From: Mortierella sp. BCC40632
Taxonomy: Eukaryota; Mortierellomycota; Mortierellomycetes; Mortierellales; Mortierellaceae
NCBI GenBank assembly: GCA_011634665.1
Contig: WAEK01000028.1
Location: 1 to 64,000 of the forward strand
Length of the DNA: 64,000 nt
Direction of reading: 5' to 3'
Position 1 is the first letter of the stretch. Every line of letters starts with the position of its first letter. Position numbers and translations under genes: made by a program. Below the pieces are notes generated by a model that saw nothing but the letters and a program-made list of their open reading frames with translations, was not told the DNA's origin and did not search any database. Below, one piece after another: positions 38,644-51,220 of this stretch.

Positions 38644-41065
38644 ATGGGATTATGAGTATCATCAAGCTTAGACGAAAGCAACCGAACACTTCCCGATGTA
38701 AAAAAAAAAAAAAAAAAAAAAAAAAAGGGGAGGGAGGGGGAGCTAAAGACACTTACCGACGTTCCTTCTGTCAACGATAGAAGTCTAAGAGGTCGTAGAG
38801 CACTCAAGGCTTTAAAGATGTAGACATCCCTGATACCCGTCAACATGAATACAAGATCGATCCAGTAGCTAACTACAACTATCAGATCGAGGCGATTGTA
38901 ATAAGAGCGAAGGAAAGGTGCATGTGCAGGCGAATTCTCATCGTCGCTGGTTGAAATGTTCTCTGGGCAATCATCCATTCCAGCTGACCTATCCAATAGT
39001 AACTGACTGGCCCCTGGCGTAGTCTTCTCGTCCATAGAGCGCTGCGATTGCACGCTGTTCACGCGAGAGAGGCCCTTGAAAGACCTCGTCATTGGAGCTG
39101 AAGTGGTTGTGGTTGTACGCTTGCCCAATAGTCGTTGTAAAAATTTCGGTGAATACTTTTCCCACTGGAATCCGCGACGATCGAAGATGAAGCCATAGAC
39201 GATGGCTTTGGCCATGATTTCTAGTCTACAGAGGACGAAATGGGTTGGAGCCAAAAGAGCCACAATTGTAATATGAGTCGGTGCATTTTCTTTTCTTTTG
39301 TAGGATCGATACTGTAGATTTGTAAATGTGAGCTAAGCCCATCTGAAAGGCACACTCCAAGCCCAAGTGATCTTTCACTTGACGTGCTGTCTTTCATTGT
39401 TGGCTCGGGCATCGCCCTTTTGTTGGAGAGATGAAGTCAAAATGAGTTGTGGTACGCCAAGCGGTTTGACACTTCAGGCTATAGGGCGTCTCTCTCGGAC
39501 AGGCCAAATTATTCTGTTATAGAAAAAGAATACGACCAGCATACGGACGATACACGCGCTGTAGATAAGAGCTATTCATATGTTATATCCTTACGTATAA
39601 GTGATATTGATTGCGAGTAATCCATAATGAGTCCAGTATGATCCAAAGTCATTCTTCGCCTCCTTGGTTGTCGGTGTGATAACAAAGAAGACCCATTGGG
39701 TAAGTATCACTAGTAATATTAGTGGATCGGTATACCTATGGCATAGAAGAAGGGCTAGTCAGCGGACAAAAACCACTAATTAAGAAATACATACGTCTGA
39801 AGACCAAGCGATACATACTTGGAAGTAAGGACTGATAAAAGCCAGCAACGGAAACGGTTGTGAGGCGAGAAAAGTTTAAGAGAACGGCCCTCAAGTTTAA
39901 CCTTGTGTCCTCCACGATGCTTAAACCCTCCAGGGGCAAAGAACGATTCCTCATCGTCATGTTGCTGCTTCTCACGAAGTGTCGAGTTTGATTTATCGAT
40001 GTGGGAGCCAGCCACTCGAGACTGATCAGGGGCACTTGTGCCTTCATGTGGTCCTTGCAAGGTAATACGATTCACACTAAGGTTCGACCCCCCAGCATGA
40101 CTCCCTGAGCTCCGTTTTGATCCTGGGTAACCTTCGACTTTTGCTGACCCGTGATCGGATCCCGCAGCATGAATTGCAGGCGCTACCCACGGTGGCACCT
40201 CGGAAACAGGTGATGCAGCCCTTTGATGTAGAGAGTCTCCACTTTCGCCTTCACTCCGCTCGGCAATTGAATGCATTGACAACCGATGTTGTGATAGTGG
40301 TTGTTCCTGCGACCTGGAATTTACGACTCGAGAGGAGACGTTGGCGACGACCTCAGATAATCCGCTGATCCAACTGCTTGGCTGCTCCGGTGGACCGGAA
40401 ATTGAAGACCGATTATGGGTAGTGACGGGCCATTTTGAGTGGCCCTGAGGTTGGTCGTTAGTTGTGGGCGTTGCTGCTCCTCGTGTTCCAAGAGAGTCCC
40501 GAGTAGAGACCGAGTTGTAAGAGGTTGTGGACATGGATCGTGGTAGAGGTGCCGGTGCGTGGGGGTCATTCTCGGTATTAAGCGAGGCATGTCTCCGCCT
40601 GCGGAGAAGTGGGCCGCTTAAACGAGAATAGTTGCTGATACCCTCCAAATTGACATTGCCTGCAGATAGTCTATCAGAGTCGAATTTACCCTCGACCGCC
40701 GAATGCCCAGGCGGGAATGCCACCCGACGTGCCAAGGGAGCAGAGCCAATTGATGTAGGATACGACTCAGTAGAGGCAGATGACGGCAACAGAAATGGGC
40801 CATTGGGATCAAGTGATGGAGAAGTCGGAATCGATGGTGTATGGGGGAGACTGTTTGTTGGTGCTACATGTGAAGGAGTTGCACGGGCCGTGTTGGTGTG
40901 GATACGAAGCTGGCCAGGATTGCTGTTCGTACCGGGGCTACCAATGGTTGGGTGAGTGCCAACGACGTCGTTGCTGTGGATCGAGGCGCTAGTGGGGAGA
41001 GTGGCGTCTCCATCATTCAAAGTCAAGCGCTGTGAGGAAGGGGCATCTGGCTCCATTCGATTCAT
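31923..41065 (-). CDS. CCH1: Voltage-gated calcium channel alpha subunit, Cch1 type
   Basis: Eighteen exons read with consistent phase give about 2,399 residues: 39795-41065, 39595-39735, 38757-39225, 38455-38614, 37920-38378, 37337-37860, 37227-37054, 36940-36823, 36736-36202, 36105-34781, 34615-34539, 34440-34354, 34249-34152, 34065-32848, 32707-32553, 32457-32220, 32112-31979, 31939-31923. Four six-helix repeats are present, with S4 segments such as ALRPLRLLSL (I) and RAVRALSCLQVLRLIRYF (III). Pore loops read SMEGW, TGENW, SQEGW and TGENW, so the selectivity ring is Glu in all four. About 420 residues of Ser/Pro-rich sequence precede repeat I. An EF-hand-like segment (AKFDPRGTGFIEPKDL) follows repeat IV. 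With Mid1 it brings calcium into the cell during mating, stress and ER calcium depletion. An extra 5' exon cannot be excluded. Confidence 0.94.
34627..34673. repeat. (AG)n microsatellite in a CCH1 intron
   Basis: About 23 units of AG/GA inside the intron between exons J (ends 34781) and K (starts 34615). On the sense strand it is (CT)n and ends close to the 3' splice site, so it serves as the polypyrimidine tract. Confidence 0.95.
38620..38726. repeat. Two long A runs at a CCH1 intron
   Basis: A24 (38620-38643) and A26 (38701-38726) flank the short intron after repeat I. On the sense strand both are poly(T). The one nearer the acceptor stands about 6 bases before the AG. Confidence 0.9.
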
Positions 41066-42008
41066 GGGCGGCGAATGGCCATTAACAGTGCAGCTTTGAT
41101 CGAGCAAATGTCAGTCAGTGATGAAATTAAAGAGGAATGAAAGACAAAAGAGCCAGTGAAGCAGATGGCGTGAAGAAGAAGAGCGTAGGACGATGTGCTG
41201 CCAGTCGCGCTACAGAACGTTGAGGTCTCCGGCTTGGTGATGTGATGGATGATACAAAACGGGCAGGAGTGACTGGTGATCGAACCCTTTGGACATTTGA
41301 ACGTGGACCTCGCTGCGCCTAAAATATCCTCTAGTGAAGGCTCATGCAATCTTTGAGCCTGCCTCGTCGATTGCTAAACAAATTCGACTAGAAGCAAGTG
41401 GCATGGAAGACCCTCGTTAATCAGCGGAGGGCAACATGACTAGGACGTCTAGATGAGGATCACCAGGTGGCTAGAGAGACAGCGAGTACTATTGTGGCCC
41501 AGGTTGGTGATGAGACCAAGACGGAGCAAGCTGCAAATGGACCTGCTTTTGAGGTTGACCAGCGGTCCTTTTTTCCTAGGCTATTTTACTATGAGGAGAC
41601 AGCACCTAGCCAATGAGCTGTATACTGAAAGACTGCGATGTGAGAGATTAAAGAGATTCTCGTAAGTGTTCTTCATTGCTTTCTCTCTCTCTATCAATCT
41701 ATCCAACTATCTTTTTTAGCAGTTGTGAAGAGTCTAGAAGGAGACTTGCAACTTAAAATGAGGCTCTAGCTACAATCTTTGCAGGCACCACACTCCAAAC
41801 TGAACACAACAATCCACAAATCATTTCCTACTGCACTCGTAGCAAGAGCAGGTAAAAACATTTTTAACAAATAGCTCGTGGCATAAGTCATTTCGCATTA
41901 GCTATTTCCGTTTCGTCATAATCGCTGGTACTGTCATTAAAGGTCGCATCATTCTTCTCGTTGACAACTTCCGCCACATGAGGTAATCGGCTGAAATGAA
42001 ATGACTGC
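41066..42008. other. Intergenic, CCH1 promoter and STT4 3' flank
   Basis: No firm gene. A 52-codon open stretch without an ATG (about 41435-41600, plus strand) has protein-like composition, but no splice partners were found. Confidence 0.5.
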
Positions 42009-45000
42009 TTAATGTGGGATACCGTTAGTCGCCTTCTGGAACGAGTCATAGAGGACCGTTCGCTTGTTCAGGTACGATTCATCCACCTTCTCCTTCATAA
42101 AGTCGGCTGCGGTGCGCTCAGAACGATCCAGTTGGAACCTTGATCGGAGTCGCTTGATGGTCTCTCCACGGAAGCATGGAAGACCGGATTCGAGCATCAG
42201 GGCAACCATTTGAATAATCTGCTCTGCGTAGGGACGCGTCGCCAGGTAGGCCTTCACGCAGAGTTCACAGAACCACCTATAGCCCTGATCCTCCAAGGAG
42301 GCGCCCATGATCTGCACCATCTCGGTGGTAAGCTTGAATGGCGACGACTCAAAGTTGATTCCTCCAGGAGAAATATCGAGGATAAATCCAAAGTCGATAT
42401 GGATAATATGCCCTTCGTCGTCAATCATGATGTTACCGTTGTGTCTGTCCTTGAACTGAAGCAGGTACGAGATAACACTGTAAGACGCCACTGACTGGAT
42501 AAAGTTGTTTCTAGCCTTTTGGTACTCGATCGAATCCATGCCTCCATATTTGGTCACGAAGTAATCTTGCAGGTTGTTCACCTTCTCACGACCCAACTGG
42601 TCGCGAGAGATAGAATTCGGAATCACGTCGATCATACCGCATCCAGGGGCCGTTGCCACAATACGGTAAGGGAACAGATACAAGTCCAGTCCAACATTCG
42701 TGAAAATGTTCTTAAAAACGGCAATCAATTGGATAGCAAGCACGTCTTGGCGACAGTCATCACCGACCTTGAAGATAGCTGACTGCCAGACGTCGTACGT
42801 CTTAGGAGTCAAGTCTTCATCTTCAGCGTCGGTTGCTCCACGCTTAATGATGGCCTTGTCCAACTTGGATTCCTCGCGCGTCTTCCGGACCTTGAATGTG
42901 GCCATGAAGGGTGTCTTGGCGTGACTCTGCAGAGGACGACCCGATCTCTTGTCAATGTCAACCACAACTCCCTCTGGGTTACTGGGCAAGTAAACTCCAA
43001 CGTCAACTACGATCTTGGCCATCTCCTCATCGATCTTCTTCTTCTTCTCTGGCTTGGTCTTCTTGACTAGAGGCATCAGAGTGCCAGAAATCGAGGTCAC
43101 TTGGTTGAAGAAAGAAAACTCTCTCTCGTAGAAGCTCTTAGCTTCACCAGAAAGTCCATTCACAATATTGTCAATGATTCGATCCAGGGCAGGCTTGAGG
43201 GAATCAGGAACTTCACTGTTGTTGTCCTTGAACATGTTGGCCTTCATATTCCAAACGATCTGGTGAGCAAAAAGCTGGGACACGCGCGCAGCTCGCATAA
43301 TGTATTTCTCGACATAGCCGAGATCATCATGTCGAAGTGCCTGCACGATTTGGGGAACATAGAAGAACACGACTTCCACGGGAGAGTGTTCAAGGGATCG
43401 CATTGCGTACTGAAGGACCATGGGATTGTTGTGATACGCGGGCTGGAAGTAAGAGATTGCAGTAATCGATTGAACTGGATTCCAGAACAACAGATACTTG
43501 AGCTGACTAGGTGTGTATCGCACATTGCCGTCGCCAAGCAAAATCTGGACCGCGTCAGAGTCATGGACCGCTGCAAACGGATCGGCTGCCAAGAGATGTC
43601 CGAGCTCATTAGGAATCACGTTGTTCTTGAATCGAGACATCAATTGGATTGCCAATGTCGGGGAAATACTCCAAGCAAATCGAACCATGTTTCGCCAGCC
43701 TTCCTCAGAGAAACTCTTTTCATGGACATTCACCTCGGGGGCTGTTCCAGTCAAGACCAATGGCGTGCTCCAGACACTCAGTCGGTTGAGTTCATTTTCT
43801 GTCAACAACGAGAGCAGGCGACGACACTGTGTATGTTTTCGTACAATGGCGTCCCTAGTCAGATCGTCGATAAAGACATAGTTCGTTCCAACAGCCGTCG
43901 GTGACTCGGTCGATTGAAGACTCGAGAGAACCGAGTCCAGGAAGATTTTGTCCTGGTCTAAAGCTACGCTGAATTCACGCATGATTCTCGTTTCCGTCTT
44001 GCTGAGCATTTTGTTTCCGCCAAAGGACCAGCGAGGCGAAAGCTCAAACCAGGAGAGTGCTGCCATATAGAGTGCTGATCGAATCTTGTACTCGACAAGA
44101 GCCTCCATACGGTTGCACTGGATCAGACGAAGACCAAGCAAAATCAACTGGAAGCGGCCTTCTCTCGCCAACGGGTGAGTGCTCATCTTGTATCCAGTAT
44201 CAAACGTAAGTTGGACCAAACGGGTGAAAATATCGACCATGTCACGGCTGCCATAACGCGTGGCCTGGAATCGGCTGGACAAGAATTCGATCCAGATGAC
44301 ATGAGGAGCAAATAGGTACGATGCGATCTTGTAGCTCTTTTGGCGAGCCTTCTTGTCAGAAGGAGCATACTCCATCTTGACACGGAAAGGATCAGTAGAG
44401 TCGAGCAAAGGTGAGAACAAGCCCTTTTGATGCCTTGTTGCCCAAGCCCATCCCGAGGCCACCTCGGACATGAGACGCTTTTCGGCTGCTGGCTTCTCTG
44501 TAATGAGCCAGTTCCAGACAGAGGTACCAATCTTCATGCTATCGGGCGTGAACAAGTAAATTGGAATCCAAGCGATCATCTTGACTAGGTCCTCCTCAAT
44601 CTTATCCAACGTGACCAGCGCGCTCACAGCGCGATGAAGGGCATTCGCCAACTCTTTGTTGGAGATGAACTGATCGTCTTTAGCCTGCTGAACCATCTTT
44701 TGGAGGTTTTCGCGAAGAGTTGGCAACTGGGTTTTCAAGACCGATCCAGACTGAGGAGTAAACACTGAGGAGAATGACTCGATGCCTCCAATTTCTCCCT
44801 GGTAACGACGGCGAGCCGAGAACTCCTGGAAAAACACAGAAGAGTTGTCAATGATGGCGCCTGGAATGTTGGCAAGTGTGTCAAAGCTGTTGTGGTTCTT
44901 GACAAGGTCCTTGCCCGCACGAGCAGCTAGAGTGCGACCCATGTGGACGCGGCTGATGCCTGTATGGATCTTTTCCGATTCAGCGAGATAGTCCTGCAAA

Positions 45001-47340
45001 AGGGCATCGACTTCCTGCGGCGAGTTGGCCATTGCAGCACCAATCCAAGTACGAGTCATTTCGACAAATCTTGTCAGGAGCTCACGGCGGTAAGGATACG
45101 AATCTGGTAGGTCAATGGTCACACCAACTTTGGTGGATGTGAAACTGTAGATAGGACAATATTCATCCGTCATCTCATTTTCACAACTAACCCACAAAAG
45201 CTCGCTAAGCTCCAGAACAAGGGTCAACAGGGCTTTGTCGCACATAAGCTGAGGGAACGCGGTGATCATCCTATGAACCCACTTATTGCTCAAGGAACTG
45301 ACCCGCTTAAGTCGGTGGGTGCAACCAATAACAAGATTTCGCACCTGCTGTCGAACGTTGTCATCCAAGGAATGAGAAAGCACCTTTGTCTGGGATTCAG
45401 AAGTAAAGACGTTGATGACCTGATCCGCGATCGCCTCCAAGCATGTTGACAATCCGCCATCATTAACTCCAGAGTTCATAAAGTACTTGAGAATGAAGGA
45501 GCAGTTGCCCTGTCGGCTTCGCATGGTCTCAACGTGATACACAGACAGGAGGAAGACAACCTTGGCCGAACTCAAAGATTTGATTTCTCCTGTTTGGCCA
45601 GGAAGATAGCTGGCAAGGGTCGCACGCATAGACGCCTTTTGATCGTCAAGGATGCTCCGGGGAAGAACAGAGTTATACTCAAGGTCACCCTCAATGTAGG
45701 CATTGGTGCCAAAATCGCCAGAGACAAAGGCTGGAGTCTTGCGGGCGATCAACAACATGCACTCGCTCCATTCCTTGTACCAGGGGGAATCTTTGACAAA
45801 CTCAAAGAGTACACAGTGGAACCAGGCATCCCGGAATAGTTTGACATCCTCTTTGCTGGGGCGAAGATGGGGCTGGAAGTCATCGTGCGACAAAAGTTGA
45901 GCCAGAACGGGCAAGAGCAGACCAAGTCCTGCTGAGAGAGAATTAATCTTGTTCTGACTCTTCTTGTTCGCCTGAACAGTCAACTGGATTTGCACTCCTT
46001 GCTCAACAAAGAGCTTGAGAAGACAAGTCAGGTACGATGAATAAAACTCGGGGCGAGTGCTGATTGTCTTAGCCAAGCGCAGTTGACATGCATTGACCTA
46101 CGTAAAAATACAATGAACAGAAAATGAGTTTTGGATGTTCTGCAAGAACGGTGCTTTGATCAACTATTCATGTGTGTGACATACAGCTTCACAGAGGTCC
46201 TTTGACTCTGGCTTATTCTCGGGGGAGATCGAGTATTTGGAAAGGTTAGAAAGGATCTGAGTAATGTCGTTAAACGAGCTTTCCGATCCTGTTAAAGCCA
46301 TGTCCGTCAGTCTCTCAACAATCACGCAGTCAAGTCGTGGGCTGTGATGGCGAATCTGCTGCGCCAACATGGAAAGTACAAGAGGGGTAATCTAATTGAA
46401 GAGTTCGGTGACAGGTTAGAGTTGGTGTTTTGAAACTGCTCTGGTTCGATGTGATATCGAAAAAAGGTGGTCTGATGAAAGCATACCTTCTCGCTTGTAA
46501 AAACACACGCGATCCTGGAGATGGCTGCAATCACGTTCTCCTGAATCAACATTGCCTGCTCTACCACATCCTCATTGTCGCTCGCCGTGTTGTGACTGTA
46601 GAGTGTATTCAAAAGCGCATACACAGTCGACATGGCAACATCCTCTCCAGAAGTGAAATGCTTTAGTGTCTGTGCGAGTCTCTCAACAGCACAGGCTTGA
46701 AGAATAGCAGCCTCTTGACCTTCAAAGACTGGAGATGATGTCGTCAAGAACTGCTGGAGCAATGTCGCCATCTCTTGGTTGGCTCCATTGAAAACTAAAA
46801 AAAAAAAAAAAAAGGCTCGTGTCAGCAAATACTCTATTTAGTGAAGGCGCCTTTGTTCAAATTTGCTCCAGTATTCTCGTCTTACTTAATTCCTAAGAAC
46901 GAGGAGCAGTCCAAGGCAGCAGCATGGATCCAAAACTCTTCAACACGGACTTGCTTGAAGAGGCAAGACGAGATATGTGACGGAAGGACGTCGTCAATTT
47001 CGTGGATGTAAACACTAGCAAGGGAAGCAAGTTGCTATCGAAAAAAGGGGAGGGGGGGAGTGCCCAGTCAGTAGAAGGCTACAAATGCATGAGTGATCGA
47101 CATACAAATGGCTAACGCTGCCTACCAAAGAAATGCCCATAATCTCGCTGTAGTAGAACTCGTAGGAAACATCGCCTTGAGCCAACAACTCATTGGCAAA
47201 TGAGCGCATGTCTGCAAAGAATTGGAGAGACATGATGTACTCTGTTCGCATGATTTTAGTGAGGTCCACCTGTCCAGGGGTACTGATCCGAACGGGGGTA
47301 GTCAAGAGCTTGCTCCAAATATCATCAAATGATGATCCTA

Positions 47341-47382
<42 letters not shown>

Positions 47383-48972
47383 AGGTCAGACCATACTCTG
47401 AATAAGTGTAGAAAAAGGGGAAATCAGTTCTTCTGACAAACGGATATACCTGCTGCCAAGGCACTCTGGTCATTCTCCTCATCTGGCTTTTCCACGTGTG
47501 CGCTGATCAGACATCCGATCGTATTGCGCTTGACGGTTAGCACTTGAAGGACAACTCTGTTTGAGCTAAGGACAATGTTTTCGCCTGCATAGAGAGCTAA
47601 TACTCTGCGAGCATAAGAGTTGCTGACATCTTGCTTGACAACCGTGATTGCCTTGCGGATATGCTCAGATGCTTCGCTGGAGAGGAAGGCATTCGAGTGA
47701 GAGACAAGATCCGCAAAGTCCTTTGGCTGGAACTCCAGAGACGTAGTCTCAAGAGCTGCGAGGAGACCATTGAGCGATGGCAAGACAAACTCACAGACCT
47801 TCTCCGCTAAATGATTTTTTGATAGGGAACAGAACAAGTTAGAGTGATACCGCGCCAATTGCTGACTAGTCGGCCAGACATCACTGTACATTATATTTAC
47901 CATTATCAGAGACGACAAGCGCAGCCAACTTGTCGAGATATTGCCAGATTGAATCCAGAATCTGCTGACGGACTGCGGATCTCTTTCCAGCAATTGTCAG
48001 CAGATGGGTAGTAAGGCTATATGTCAGGCTATCAGCGGGGGATTTGCCTAGCAAATGATACAAATTATGAGTGAGCGATTAAGAATAGAACCCAACCAGA
48101 GGTGCAAACCTTGAATGGTCCTCCGTATCCCTGTCAAATGAGCCCTCGAATCGTGGAGGAGTTTTGTGCAACAAAAGCTGATCATACCTTGAAGACCAAA
48201 ACCATCGCTGAACTGGAAACCATTGAGGCTGTGAAGGTAGCCGAGGAGTCGCGGCACTAGGTCTTGGTCAAACTGTCCTGAGGACTCGGCGGCGAATTTG
48301 GCTTGCGCAATCAGGGCATGCTGATGACGCATTGTCTAGTGAATACAAGGAAAATGTCCATGACCATCGTTAACACCGATTCTGGTTTGATCATAGATGG
48401 TGACCATCATTCCACGGTATGTCCTTGCAAAGAATCATTACCATCAGTCCGCCCTCCGAGAGCTTGACTTCAGTGGAGCCATCCCCAAGTGAAGACTGTG
48501 GTTTCGAGGGCATGCTCGGCGAAAGAATGGCAGGGCCAGCCCTAATCAATCGCTGAACATCCTCGGAGGTGGTGGTCGAATCCTTTGCGAGAGTAGTCGC
48601 AAGGCTCGAGAGAATCTGAGAATGGAGGTCGAATTCGAGTCTGAGAATAGATGGATGCTTTTCGTTAGAATGGACGCGGTGAGCATGGCGAGGCCAAAGA
48701 ACAGCAGGCTTGGACCGCTAAATGCACGTACGAATCCATGTTCCTGAAGAGGAGGTGGGGGAGAGAACGGGAAAGAGGTCGGGGGAGGATGGGGGGAGGA
48801 TGAGGGGAAGAAGTGAAAGTGAATGTCAATGGTAGATGAAAGGAGAGAAGCGGGGTGGATGATGATAAGCGAAACAACTAATTTGGGATACTCACAGCAC
48901 GCTCTTCAGCCGAAAAAGAGCATCCAAGGGCTCTCTCTTGACGTGAAAGGTACCAAGGAACCCCTTAATCAT
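42009..48972 (-). CDS. STT4: Phosphatidylinositol 4-kinase, type III alpha (Stt4)
   Basis: Makes PI4P at the plasma membrane, feeding PI(4,5)P2 synthesis and wall/actin signalling. Exons read: 48896-48972, 48732-48743 (12 bases), 48442-48640, 48188-48335, 47901-48047, 47450-47806, 47126-47337, 46886-47034, 46487-46794, 46185-46391 and 42009-46097, about 1,967 residues, normal for Stt4. The C-terminal kinase domain shows DDCRQDVLA, LQFKDRHNGNIMID (catalytic loop) and HIDFGF (metal-binding DFG). The long N-terminal part is helical-repeat-like. An alternative start is the ATG at 48739 inside the 12-base exon. The junction between 46886 and 46794 is one base out of phase as read, beside a poly(T) run; all other joins fit. 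Confidence 0.93.
46797..46812. repeat. A run in an STT4 intron
   Basis: Poly(T) on the sense strand, directly before the 3' splice site of the exon starting at 46794. The phase mismatch of that exon is at this spot. Confidence 0.85.
47342..47380. repeat. A39 run in an STT4 intron
   Basis: About 39 A on the plus strand, so poly(T) on the sense strand. It ends four bases before the exon at 47337 and forms its whole polypyrimidine tract. Confidence 0.95.
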
Positions 48973-50437
48973 TGTAAGCGTCCTTTGGGCTTTGGCAACC
49001 TGCTCAAAACAGCTTGATAGAACATTAGCTAGCGAAGCAAATGGATCGACTGTAAGCAGTAAACGGTTTAATGGGAGCTCAACTGACGGAGACAGACAGC
49101 TCCAACTTCCAAAGAGTGTCTAAGAAAAGATTGGAGTGTTGCACAGGACTTGCAGCGGTTGCTCCAAACCCAATTATCAACCTTTGAGAACCGCTCCATG
49201 TCATTCCGCTTCGATACTCGTAGTTTTGCACCCTGCGCGGCAAGGTTTTCGAAGAACTCACTGCGCGGTAAAGCTCTGTACCACCTAGCCTAGCTCGACG
49301 TGGTAGAGCTCTCCCACGATGACTCTGGAAAAGGTCGGATTGCTTTTGTGGGTTTGAAGGGATCGGCCTCACATTCAGAAAGACACGTTACTGCCTGTTG
49401 CTCTGTAAGCGTTGCGACAAAGGCTCTGGAGAAGTCTAAATAGAGAGGAGCAGATGAGGCATCCGTCTATTCAAGGGCAATAAAATCGATGCAACATAAC
49501 GGGGGCATTAATGGCAAAGTGGAAAATACAAATGAGATACAGCTGGGAGTCGAGACGGAAACAAGAATAGGAAGTGCTAAAGAGAGAGGGGCCACTCTTC
49601 AAAAACACCATACTATCATAGGGTCGCTAGGAACAGTTCAATGGTATGAACAGGCAACGTCTGCACATAATCCGACCGTTATCTTGAAAGGAGAAGTAGA
49701 GAGGATGTCAGCTCCAAACAAAGACAAACAAGACATGAAAAATAACATCTAGTTGTTTTTTGACATTGCTAAATGTCTTCTCTACAAAAACCTGACCGCC
49801 ACCAATTCTCTCTACCACTCAGTTACCAATGGTCCTTCTCCGTGTAGTCGAACCCCTCTTTCGCCGAGATCAAAATCAAATTTCCCATAGCCCCAGAGCT
49901 CACACTTGAAGTTAATGGACCTTTCTATTCAGCTGAGATCATTAGCTTGGTTGGTAGCCATTACCTTCTCATCGGCTAATAGCCCAAGTCAAGGATTGAA
50001 AATGTTGGGTCAGCTATTTTTACCGCTTTGGCCTCATCCTGATCACACTTTCTAGCAACTAATTCTGAGTCTACAAGACCCTTTCGTCTTGAAAAGACTC
50101 CTCGCTGGCATGGGTTTCATTGCTATCTCGTCGGTGGAGGAGTTAGGCCAAGGAAGGAGACAGCTGACAAAGTTTTTGGTCAGCACAACACAGTCATATG
50201 AGGATTTTTTTTTTTTTTTTTTTTTTTTCTTGTCCTACGATCTCAGTCCCTCCATAAGGTAGCATGATTTCATCTTGACTACCAGCGATCTCTCTTCACT
50301 GAGTCTATCCCCTGAAGCTAGCAGTCAAGTTCGGTGTGTAGAGTAGCCATACCAAGAAGCTTGGTAAGACTAGTGGTTGATGGCCTAGGTAGAAAAGCGT
50401 AAATCCTCGAGTAGTCGTGAAGGAAAGGTCCCTCAGT
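48973..50437. other. Intergenic, STT4 upstream region
   Basis: No gene is supported. A hairpin-capable segment (49268-49311, AGCTCT/AGAGCT stem with a one-base bulge) and a T26 run (50203-50228) are present. An 87-codon plus-strand frame (49489-49752) has no supporting features. Confidence 0.45.
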
Positions 50438-50932
50438 CTAGATTCTCCGATCCAGGAGATATTCTGAGCCAAACGGGAAATTGTCAAAATCGAAGGCAAA
50501 TGCTAATAGTTGCTTTTTGGAGTGAGGAAGGAGAGTTGCAGGCAGGTTAGTAAGGTAAGATGAGAAATCATGCTGGTCCGGATAGAGTAGGAGCGATAAC
50601 GAAGCATACGAAGTAACCGCGTAGGCTGGTGGGTCCGTACTGGTGGCAAAACAGCTGACGGTAAGAGTTAAGTCCTGTCTCCTTGATTGAACCACCCTGA
50701 AGAGTTTGGCCAGGGAATGTGTACAGACCATACTGCTTAGGTTTCCATCTTTGGGTGACTCTTCCAAACATCTTTGCAGTTGCGAAGGTAATCTCTCTTT
50801 GAGGAATTTAGATTGGGCATCTGCATCTACCATGAGAATGTCTTGTGTCATGTCTAGTCCAGAGTGGATTGCACTACTCATAGAAATGAACAAGCCTACC
50901 AATGAGAGAGAAAGAAAAGCATGCTTACTGCC
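50438..50932 (-). CDS. Possible secreted protein, start not resolved
   Basis: An open frame of about 165 codons on the minus strand. Its first residues, KHAFLSLSLVGLFISMSSA, look like a signal peptide core, but no ATG stands in front of it in frame and a TGA lies three codons upstream. The first in-frame ATG falls inside the hydrophobic stretch. A 5' exon ending in an intron, or a broken start, would explain this. The rest is Leu/Ser-rich and ends in an acidic and aromatic patch (FDFDNFPFGSEYLLDRRI). No family is recognised. It is divergent from the secreted S41 protease gene, about 290 bp away. Confidence 0.35.
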   Translation of the reverse strand, partial: GSKHAFLSLSLVGLFISMSSAIHSGLDMTQDILMVDADAQSKFLKERLPSQLQRCLEESPKDGNLSSMVCTHSLAKLFRVVQSRRQDLTLTVSCFATSTDPPAYAVTSYASLSLLLYPDQHDFSSYLTNLPATLLPHSKKQLLAFAFDFDNFPFGSEYLLDRRI

Positions 50933-51220
50933 CAATAAGGTTCACAAGCACGGTCCAAGAGTATAGTCGCCCACTGCACTGGATCCCTGTCTCTGTCTAC
51001 TTTGTGTCCGATGTGGAATGCCGTCAAAAGAGGGACTCTACCCCAAAAAGCCACAGTTCGATACCATCTGTTATTCGATGCTGACCTGGCTGGAAGGCCA
51101 TAGCCTGAATCCTAATATCGAATGTGCTGCAGAGAAGTGAGGAGAGAAGACGCTTAGGTCCATGTTAAATATTCTTTCATTTCTTTTCACTTGCAGCTTT
51201 TCCAACAGTTGCCTTCCACC

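Noticed and set aside
41066..41107. In-frame extension upstream of the CCH1 start
   Set aside because: Contains no ATG; the first good ATG is at 41065. A 5' exon remains possible but is not visible.
43101..43904. 267-codon open frame on the plus strand
   Set aside because: It lies wholly inside the conserved STT4 exon on the other strand; it is a shadow of that coding sequence.
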